From assembly GCF_029889905.1 (NCBI RefSeq), contig NZ_JARANZ010000009.1, positions 96,732-160,731 on the forward strand: a stretch of DNA of 64,000 nucleotides, read 5' to 3'. Position 1 is the first letter of the stretch, and the number at the start of each line of letters is the position of its first letter. The notes beneath the pieces were generated by a model. It was not told where the DNA came from. It did no database searches and worked only from the letters and a program-made list of their open reading frames with translations. Position numbers and translations under genes: made by a program. Below, in pieces: positions 57,954 to 64,000 of this stretch. The stretch is from Chromohalobacter sp. 11-W (lineage in GTDB: Bacteria > Pseudomonadota > Gammaproteobacteria > Pseudomonadales > Halomonadaceae).

Positions 57954-58832
57954 TCAACCCTTGACGGATCCCGCGGTCAACCCGCGCACGAAATATTTTC
58001 CGGCCAACACATACACCACCAGTGTCGGCAAGGCGGCGATCATGGCCGCTGCCATGTCGACGTTGTACTCCTTAACGCCGGTGGAGGTGTTGACCATATT
58101 GTTGAGTGCTACCGTCACCGGCTGCGAGTCAAAGCCCGCGAACGACACCCCAAACAAGAAATCATTCCAGATCTGAGTGAATTGCCAGATGACCGTCACG
58201 GTGATGATGGGGCCCGATACCGGCAGCAGAATGCGCCAGAAAATACGCCAGAAACCCGCGCCGTCTAGCTTGGCGGCAGCGATCATTTCATCGGGTATCG
58301 ACACGTAATAGTTACGGAAGAAAAGCGTCGTGAACGCGATGCCATACACCACATGCACAAGCACCAAGCCACTGGTGGAACTGGCCAGCCCCAGCCAGCC
58401 CAACGTCCTCGCCATGGGCATGAGCACCACCTGGAACGGCACGAAGCAGCCGAATAGCAGCAGTGCAAAACACAGGTTCGCGCCACGAAAACGCCATTTG
58501 GTCAACACGTAACCATTAAGCGCGCCCACTAAAGAGGAAATCGCCACGGCGGGCACGACGATGGCTATCGAGTTGAGGAAGTAGCCCGACATGCCATTAC
58601 AGCGCATACCGGTGCAGGCCGAACCCCATGCCTTGCTCCAGGCCTCGAAGGAAATCGTGCTGGGCAGCGACAAGAGGCCACCGGCACGAATGTCATCCAA
58701 GGGCTTCAGCGATGTCAGAAGCATGACCACGAGTGGCAATAAATACACCAGCGCCGCCACGATCAGCAGCGTATATAGCCCGGCTCGCCATAGCCGTGCC
58801 GAGGTTGTATGTCGACGTACCATGTTAGCCAT
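57954..58832 (-). CDS. gtsC: Sugar ABC transporter permease, GtsC type
   Basis: The 292-residue protein has six spans and the EAA loop (SIPDEMIAAAKLDGAGFWRIFWRILLPVSGP near residue 185). Its start overlaps the stop of the upstream permease gene by eight bases. It forms the channel with GtsB. Confidence 0.9.
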   Translation of the reverse strand: MANMVRRHTTSARLWRAGLYTLLIVAALVYLLPLVVMLLTSLKPLDDIRAGGLLSLPSTISFEAWSKAWGSACTGMRCNGMSGYFLNSIAIVVPAVAISSLVGALNGYVLTKWRFRGANLCFALLLFGCFVPFQVVLMPMARTLGWLGLASSTSGLVLVHVVYGIAFTTLFFRNYYVSIPDEMIAAAKLDGAGFWRIFWRILLPVSGPIITVTVIWQFTQIWNDFLFGVSFAGFDSQPVTVALNNMVNTSTGVKEYNVDMAAAMIAALPTLVVYVLAGKYFVRGLTAGSVKG

Positions 58833-59757
58833 GTCGCTGCCCTCGCAATTCGGAATACAGATACGGCACCAAGATCGCCAACACGCCGCATAGCATCATG
58901 ATCGCGCTCGCCGACCCCAGGCCGATCTGCCCTCGTGTAAAAGTGTGTGCATACATGAAAGTGGCGGGCAGGTCGGTCGCGTAGCCGGGGCCGCCTCCCG
59001 TCAGCGCCATGACCAGATCGAAACTCTTGATGGCGATATGGGCGAGAATCATCACGGAACTGAACACTACGGGGCGCAGGCTCGGCAAGACGATGCGTGT
59101 GTAGATACGCGGTAAACTGGCGCCATCCAGCGCCGCCGCCTGAAAGAGGCTGTCGTCGATACTCCTGAGACCGGCCAGGAACAAGGCCATCACGAACCCG
59201 GACGCTTGCCATACGGCAGCAATCACCAGGGTGTAAATCGCCATGTCGCTATCGACGAGCCAGTTGAAGGTGAAGTCTTCGAATCCCCAGCCACGCACCA
59301 TCGCCTGGATACCCAACCCTGGATTGAGCAACCAGCGCCAGACGACCCCGGTCACGATCAAGGAAAGCGCCATCGGATACAGGTAAATCGTGCGCAAAGC
59401 GCCTTCCTGTCGGATACGCTGATCGAGAAAAATCGCTAGCAGTAGCCCTATCACCAGACAGCTCACGATGAACAAGCCACCGAACACCACCAGATTAGTA
59501 GCCGCTACGTGCCAGCGTTCATTGGCAAAAAGTCGCGCGTACTGCGCGAATCCCACGAAATCGTATTGCGGCAACATCCGCGAGTTGGTCAATGACAGCA
59601 GAAACGTCCAGAGCATGTAGCCATAGACGAAAAACAACGCCACCCCGAGCGAAGGCGCGACGACCAGACGGGGCAATACACGTTCGATATGGCCCGCCAG
59701 AGAGCGACGGTGTCGTCGCTCTCCGGAAGCAGGCGCAGATACATTTGATGGCATCAA
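58825..59757 (-). CDS. gtsB: Sugar ABC transporter permease, GtsB type
   Basis: The 310-residue protein has six main spans and an EAA loop (SIDDSLFQAAALDGASLPRIYTRIVLPSLRP near residue 205). It resembles permeases of glucose/mannose and other sugar importers. It follows the binding-protein gene after 69 bases containing a hairpin. Confidence 0.9.
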   Translation of the reverse strand: MMPSNVSAPASGERRHRRSLAGHIERVLPRLVVAPSLGVALFFVYGYMLWTFLLSLTNSRMLPQYDFVGFAQYARLFANERWHVAATNLVVFGGLFIVSCLVIGLLLAIFLDQRIRQEGALRTIYLYPMALSLIVTGVVWRWLLNPGLGIQAMVRGWGFEDFTFNWLVDSDMAIYTLVIAAVWQASGFVMALFLAGLRSIDDSLFQAAALDGASLPRIYTRIVLPSLRPVVFSSVMILAHIAIKSFDLVMALTGGGPGYATDLPATFMYAHTFTRGQIGLGSASAIMMLCGVLAILVPYLYSELRGQRHG

Positions 59758-59781
59758 CGATATCCTTTTGACAAGACACGA

Positions 59782-59817
59782 TTGCTCGCTACCGACTCAC
59801 GTCTCGGCAGCGAGCAA
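59782..59817 (-). other. Intra-operon hairpin after the gtsA-type gene
   Basis: TTGCTCGCT and AGCGAGCAA form a 9-bp stem with additional CGA/TCG pairing inside. It lies between the binding-protein and permease genes, a common place for structures that raise binding-protein expression over permease. Confidence 0.65.
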
Positions 59818-59826
59818 CGACTCACC

Positions 59827-61080
59827 TCACTCGGCCGCGCGCACGGCACTAACCAGTCGCTCTGAGGCGGTTTCGGCCTTCATGTCAGGATCATTGAAGA
59901 AGTTGGTGATGACATCGAACACCGCACCTTGCTGGCTATCCGACACCGCCATTCCATGTGCCAGACTAGGCACCAGCCCACCTTCGTCCATGGCGACATC
60001 GAAGGCCTCACGCGAAGCCTTGGCGCAGGCATCGAAATCGTCGAGAGAGACGTCCAGGCGCACTGGAATCGACCCTTTGGCTTGGTTGAACTGGACCTGG
60101 AAATCCTTCGACAGCACAATACTCGCCAGGTCCAGTTGGGCCTGTTGCTTACCTTCGTCGTCGACGTCGAACATGGCCAGGCTATCGGTGTTGTAGGAGA
60201 ACATGCTTTCGGTCATCGGCGGGGCAACGCATTCGTAGTCTTCGCCCGGCGTCATGCCCGCGGCAGTGAACTCGCCCTTGGCCCAGTCGCCCATGATCTG
60301 CATGGCCGCCTTGCCATTGATGACCATCGAGGTAGCGATGTTCCAGTCACGGCCGGCGATGTTTTCGTCCATCGTGCCGCGTAGCTTCTTGAAGGTCTTG
60401 AGCGACTTGATCATGGTGTCGCTGGTCAACGCTTCAGGGTCCAGGTCGACGAACGCCTTGCGATAGAAATCGCCCCCCCCGATCCCCATCATGACCACTT
60501 CGAAAACGGTCGCATCCTGCCAGGGCTGACCACCGTGAGCGAGCGGAATGTAGCCCGCTTCGCGAATCTTGTCGGCAGCATCAAAGAACTCGTCCCAGGT
60601 CTGCGGCACGTGATCGACGCCTGAATCTTCCAGCACCTCAGGGTTGGCCCAGATCCAGTTGATGCGATGAATATTGACGGGGACTGCGGCATAGTGACCG
60701 TCGACTTTATCGGCGGCGACGATTTCCTGGGGAAGGAAGTCGTCCCAGCCATCGGCTTCGGCGGCTTTATCGATGTTTCCGAGGAACCCCATGTCGCCCC
60801 ACTCTTTAATCAAGGGCCCTTTGATTTGCGCCACCGCCGGTGGATTCCCTGAGATCGCACGCGACTTGAGTACCGTCATGGCACTATCGCCCGCACCGCC
60901 GGCAACCGCGAAATCTTTCCAGGTGTGGCCTTTGGCTTCGAGTTTTTCCTTGAGCAAGTTGGCGGCCTTGGCTTCGCCCCCCGAGGTCCACCAATGGAGG
61001 ACTTCGATTTCAGCGGCATTGGCCTGTCCCACGGCAGCAGCCAGCAGAGCACCTGCGGCGAGCGCATGGATCGTTTTCAT
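59827..61080 (-). CDS. gtsA: Sugar ABC transporter substrate-binding protein, GtsA type
   Basis: The 417-residue protein has a signal peptide ending at GQANA-AE (about residue 22), then EVLHWWTSGGEAKAAN, YAAVPVNIHRINWIWANPEVL near 130 and HGGQPWQDATVFEVVM near 185. It matches the glucose/mannose-binding proteins of Pseudomonas-type gts operons. Sequence alone does not prove glucose specificity. Confidence 0.88.
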   Translation of the reverse strand: MKTIHALAAGALLAAAVGQANAAEIEVLHWWTSGGEAKAANLLKEKLEAKGHTWKDFAVAGGAGDSAMTVLKSRAISGNPPAVAQIKGPLIKEWGDMGFLGNIDKAAEADGWDDFLPQEIVAADKVDGHYAAVPVNIHRINWIWANPEVLEDSGVDHVPQTWDEFFDAADKIREAGYIPLAHGGQPWQDATVFEVVMMGIGGGDFYRKAFVDLDPEALTSDTMIKSLKTFKKLRGTMDENIAGRDWNIATSMVINGKAAMQIMGDWAKGEFTAAGMTPGEDYECVAPPMTESMFSYNTDSLAMFDVDDEGKQQAQLDLASIVLSKDFQVQFNQAKGSIPVRLDVSLDDFDACAKASREAFDVAMDEGGLVPSLAHGMAVSDSQQGAVFDVITNFFNDPDMKAETASERLVSAVRAAE

Positions 61081-61439
61081 GGCGTAACTCCTTATGGTTG
61101 TTATCGCGACATGGGTCGCTCAATCACGAGGGTATGCCTCGTGTCTTACCAGTTTCGGGAGCGGCCAGCGAAGCGTCGACGGGGCGAGGAAGGGAGAAAA
61201 AAGGCCCGAAGGACGGTCGCCCAGCACTGTTCACACTCGAATGAATGGCGCCATCCGCGGCCGTTATCGTTATGACGTCAGTCCCTTAGTGGCGACCATG
61301 AGCCAGCGGATCGAACGCCCCCGATCCCTGGCTTCGAGCGTAGCGTATGCCAACATGCGTTTGGGTTACCGAGTCTTACGAAGTCTTGGCGACATATTGC
61401 AGCTCTGTAATATCCAACCCTGCTACAACCGCAGGAAAC
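61081..61439. other. Intergenic region upstream of the gts-type operon
   Basis: These 359 bases separate the gts operon from the histidine kinase gene on the same strand. I see no gene and no clear operator. It should carry the gts promoter and any GltR site. Confidence 0.4.
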
Positions 61440-62882
61440 TCAATGTGCCAAGGGGAAGCTTAGCCGGATGCTCAGTCCTCCTTCAGTGGACTCATTCAAG
61501 TAGATCTCCCCCCCGTGGGCTCTCACGATATGCCGAGCAATGGAAAGCCCCAGACCACTCCCCCCGGTGTGGCGACTCCGAGAGGGCTCGAGCCGCACGA
61601 AAGGCTCGAAGACACGCTCCCGCTGTGCCTGAGGAATGCCCGGCCCATCGTCACTGATCCCGATGACAATATGCTCGTAATTCCGGTGAAGTGCGATATT
61701 CACATGCTGCGCATAAAAAATGGCGTTCTCGATGAGGTTGGCCAAGCAACGCTTGAGTGCCAATGGCTTCGCAGACAACCATCCCGCACGCCCTTCAAGG
61801 TGGACCGAAGCACCTTCATGTACGGCGAGCTCTTCTATGATGTCTTTCATCAGCGTGTCTACGTCGATCGCTGAAGTCGTCTCGTGAAGGTCCAACCCTT
61901 TCACTGAGGCCAAGGCGCCCTTCACCAACTGATCCATTTCATCCAGGGAGCGTATGAAAGCCTCACGCTGAGCGGATGAGTCGAGCATCTCGGCACGTAG
62001 GCGTAAGCGTGTGATGGGGGTTTTGAGATCATGCGAAATGGCAGAAAACAAACGCTCACGCTCCTCGACCTGATGGCGAATCCGCTCACTCATGCGGTTG
62101 AACGCCATCGCAGTATCACGCAATTCACGGGGCCCGCGTTCGGCAAGCGGCGGCGATTCTAGATCGTCCCCCAGACGCCTGGCCGCCTTGGCCAGGATCG
62201 AGAGCGGTCGCGTCAACCAGCGTATTCCGCATAACGACAGTGCGATGACCGTCAGCAATACGGCTATGGAGACGAACAGCCGGTCACCGGATAGCCACGT
62301 GGCGTCTTCCAGGGACTCCGCCATGGGAAGGGAGGTCGCGACGAACAACCAATTGCCCCCTTCGAGAGGCATTTGCACGACGAGAATGGGCGTCGACAAC
62401 GGTGTGATAGCCAAGCTACGGTGCGCCCAATGGGCAGGGAGTTCCGCGAGGGGAACCTCATTATTGAACACACGCAGGTCGCTGGGCCGTGAAAACCCGA
62501 TGTACATCTCTCGCTGCCCAAGCTCTTGCACGAGTCCCTCTTGCAAATTAGCGGCCACCATCTCGCGCGCGTTGCCTCCACTGGTACTCGGCAAGGCAAT
62601 GCGATGATCGTTGACGCTGACGAAGAAGCGGGTTCCCCCCATATCCCGCAATTGATCGAGCACGATATGCCGGTACTCATACGGCAAGGAACTGAAGTAA
62701 CGTACGGTGGCAGCCAAGCTTTCGGCGAGATGACGCGATAGGGTATCGAGCCTCACCATGCGCTCGCGATTTTCCTGCCAACTCCAGATCCCGTAGCTGG
62801 CAATCTGCGCGCCTAACACGCCCAGCAACATGATCAATACGAAACGTCCCCTAAGGGTACGCGGACGCCACCATCGCTTCAC
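61440..62882 (-). CDS. gtrS: Sensor histidine kinase, GtrS/EnvZ-like
   Basis: The 480-residue protein has a span near 14-33, a periplasmic sensor of about 160 residues and a second span near 203-223. A HAMP region, the phospho-His in LFSAISHDLKTPITRLR near 288, and the ATPase boxes NLIENAIFYA, ISDDGPGIP and GGSGLGLSIARHI follow. Its place beside a gts-type operon suggests the GtrS role of sensing sugar acids. Its start overlaps the regulator stop by four bases. Confidence 0.82.
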   Translation of the reverse strand: MKRWWRPRTLRGRFVLIMLLGVLGAQIASYGIWSWQENRERMVRLDTLSRHLAESLAATVRYFSSLPYEYRHIVLDQLRDMGGTRFFVSVNDHRIALPSTSGGNAREMVAANLQEGLVQELGQREMYIGFSRPSDLRVFNNEVPLAELPAHWAHRSLAITPLSTPILVVQMPLEGGNWLFVATSLPMAESLEDATWLSGDRLFVSIAVLLTVIALSLCGIRWLTRPLSILAKAARRLGDDLESPPLAERGPRELRDTAMAFNRMSERIRHQVEERERLFSAISHDLKTPITRLRLRAEMLDSSAQREAFIRSLDEMDQLVKGALASVKGLDLHETTSAIDVDTLMKDIIEELAVHEGASVHLEGRAGWLSAKPLALKRCLANLIENAIFYAQHVNIALHRNYEHIVIGISDDGPGIPQAQRERVFEPFVRLEPSRSRHTGGSGLGLSIARHIVRAHGGEIYLNESTEGGLSIRLSFPLAH

Positions 62883-63592
62883 ACCACCGATTCCACGGGA
62901 GTGGCCAGAACATAACCTGCCCCACGCACGGTACGGATCAATTGCGAATGCTGGGCATCTTCTCCTAGACGCTGACGCAAGCGGCAGACGTGTACATCGA
63001 TGGAACGATCCAAGGGGGGCGCGCGGCGTCCCCGACTAAGATCGAACAAGCGCTCGCGAGACAACACCTGTTCGGGATGATCAAGAAACACGCCGAGTAA
63101 CTGATAATCCGCGCCCGATAGATGACTTCGGTTACCCGCATCGTCGATCAGCTCACGCGTAATCCTATCCAGTGACCAGGGCCCGAACCGGACGATACGT
63201 GTGGCCGCAGCCGGTAATGGCTTGACGCGGCGCAATATCGCCTTGACACGCGCCAGCAGTTCACGCGGATTGAACGGCTTGGCCAAATAGTCGTCGGCTC
63301 CTAGTTCGAGTCCGAGAATACGGTCGGTCTCATCCACACTGGCGGTCAACATGATGATGGGCAGGCTGCTATGGCGACGAAGGTCGCGACAAAGCGACAA
63401 CCCATCTTCTCCCGGCATCATGATGTCGAGTATCAGCAAATCGGGATCTTCATCACGTATCAAGGTAGGTAAGGCGTCGCCGTCACCCCCCAGCACGACC
63501 TTGAAACCATGTTGCTCAAGGTAAGTTTGCAACAATTCACGAATTTCGACGTCGTCATCGATGACAGCTAGTGTCGTATGATTCATCGTCAT
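62879..63592 (-). CDS. gltR: OmpR-family response regulator, GltR type
   Basis: The 237-residue protein has a receiver domain with the phospho-Asp in LLILDIMMPGEDG near residue 56 and Lys in ADDYLAKPFNP near 106. A winged-helix output domain (SLDRITRELID...LSGADYQLLGVFLDHPEQVLSRERLFDL) follows. In pseudomonads GltR controls gts-type transport; the same role is inferred here by adjacency. Confidence 0.85.
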   Translation of the reverse strand: MTMNHTTLAVIDDDVEIRELLQTYLEQHGFKVVLGGDGDALPTLIRDEDPDLLILDIMMPGEDGLSLCRDLRRHSSLPIIMLTASVDETDRILGLELGADDYLAKPFNPRELLARVKAILRRVKPLPAAATRIVRFGPWSLDRITRELIDDAGNRSHLSGADYQLLGVFLDHPEQVLSRERLFDLSRGRRAPPLDRSIDVHVCRLRQRLGEDAQHSQLIRTVRGAGYVLATPVESVV

Positions 63593-63853
63593 AGTGGGAG
63601 ACGCTCCCTGCCGCTGCTTCCCAATTCGACAGAAGGCACTGCGGATATTTGTTGGTTATCGTCACGGTTCTTTATCGATGATGCGATGGCCTTTCCTGAG
63701 CATCAAGCGAATCATGGAGCGACAAGACCAAAGGGGGAGGAATATAACGTACATACGCAATATGGGTGGGTTTTATGGGCGCCTGAACGCTCTTCAACGT
63801 AGTAGCTTTTCATTCACCCAAGTCAATCCCATTGTTTTTCAGCCCCATAAACG
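63593..63853. other. Intergenic region between the two-component operon and the rRNA terminator
   Basis: About 260 bases with no convincing gene. It should carry the promoter of the response-regulator operon, but no clear consensus is visible. Confidence 0.4.
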
Positions 63854-63886
63854 ACAACACCCCCGACCACTGGCCGGGGGTGTCGA
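63854..63886 (-). terminator. Terminator of the rRNA operon
   Basis: ACACCCCCGGCCA and TGGTCGGGGGTGT pair nearly perfectly just downstream of the 5S 3' end on the minus strand. A short T run follows (GTCGTTTATG). Confidence 0.8.
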
Positions 63887-63892
63887 AATAAA

Positions 63893-64000
63893 TGCCTGAC
63901 GATGACCTACTCTCGCATGGGGAAGCCCCACACTACCATCGGCGCTAAGCGGTTTCACTGCTGAGTTCGGCATGGGATCAGGTGGGACACGCTCGCTATG
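63893..64000 (-). rRNA. rrf: 5S ribosomal RNA, 3' part
   Basis: The minus strand contains CCCATGCCGAACTCAGCAG, GCGCCGATGGTAGTGTGGGG and CCATGCGAGAGTAGG, which are conserved 5S rRNA segments, ending TCAGGCA. About 108 bases are present and the 5' end is cut by the window. An rRNA operon therefore lies to the right. Confidence 0.95.

Noticed and set aside
61094..61657. 187-residue plus-strand open frame upstream of the gts operon
   Set aside because: It overlaps the kinase gene antisense, and its composition is that of a high-GC shadow frame without a ribosome binding site.

Overview
The window looks like chromosome of a halophilic gammaproteobacterium of the Halomonadaceae, most likely Chromohalobacter or Halomonas. 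This rests on high-GC coding sequence, gammaproteobacterial housekeeping genes (fadBA, epmC, rlmM, tatD, uup, slyA), several compatible-solute-type and TRAP transporters, and a gts-type sugar ABC transporter beside a GltR/GtrS-type two-component system. The genus is an inference; no 16S gene is visible. A 5S rRNA gene starts to appear at the right edge, so an rRNA operon lies just beyond the window on the minus strand.

Layout. 1-4.3 kb: tail of an amidohydrolase, a CobW-type GTPase with a degenerate G4 motif, a sodium:solute symporter with its small DUF3311-type partner, and an M20 amidohydrolase. 4.5-17.3 kb: a transport and hydrolysis cluster with an OsmF/OpuB-type ABC importer (two permeases, a CBS-containing ATPase, three paralogous binding proteins), a CocE/NonD hydrolase, a CodB-like permease, two paralogous carbon-nitrogen hydrolases and an MmgE/PrpD protein. 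17.4-17.8 kb: a PEBP-family protein.

18.0-29.2 kb is the accessory region. I read it as a minus-strand array of integron-type gene cassettes with no integrase in the window. Recombination-site-like sequences (attC) follow most of the cassette genes. Cassettes carry a zinc-ribbon plus membrane-protein pair, a HEPN-like protein, a 75-residue orphan, a PIN-domain protein, a frameshifted pseudogene, a VOC protein, a Gabija-like OLD nuclease plus UvrD helicase pair, and an S-4TM-like membrane domain fused to a nucleotidyltransferase-like domain. Two diverged copies of a roughly 430-465 bp segment (the 3' tip of mmsA, its terminator and a cassette-entry-like site) flank the right half, and an HxlR/SDR pair sits beside the left copy.

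29.6-34.4 kb: a minus-strand operon of a HalD/BesD-type oxygenase, a DddP-like M24 protein and MmsA, with a divergent LysR regulator. 34.5-38.7 kb: a Yip1-type membrane protein and the fadBA beta-oxidation operon. 39-47.5 kb: housekeeping and stress genes (DUF5924-like membrane protein, SlyA, UspA, Uup, TatD, EpmC, MATE exporter). 47.6-54.4 kb: a DctB/DctD two-component pair followed by a TAXI TRAP transporter whose leader carries a sigma-54-type promoter and a perfect 18-bp palindrome. 54.6-56.7 kb: a hypothetical protein, TusA and RlmM. 56.8-63.6 kb: a gtsABCD-type sugar transporter and its two-component regulator. 63.9-64 kb: the 3' part of a 5S rRNA.
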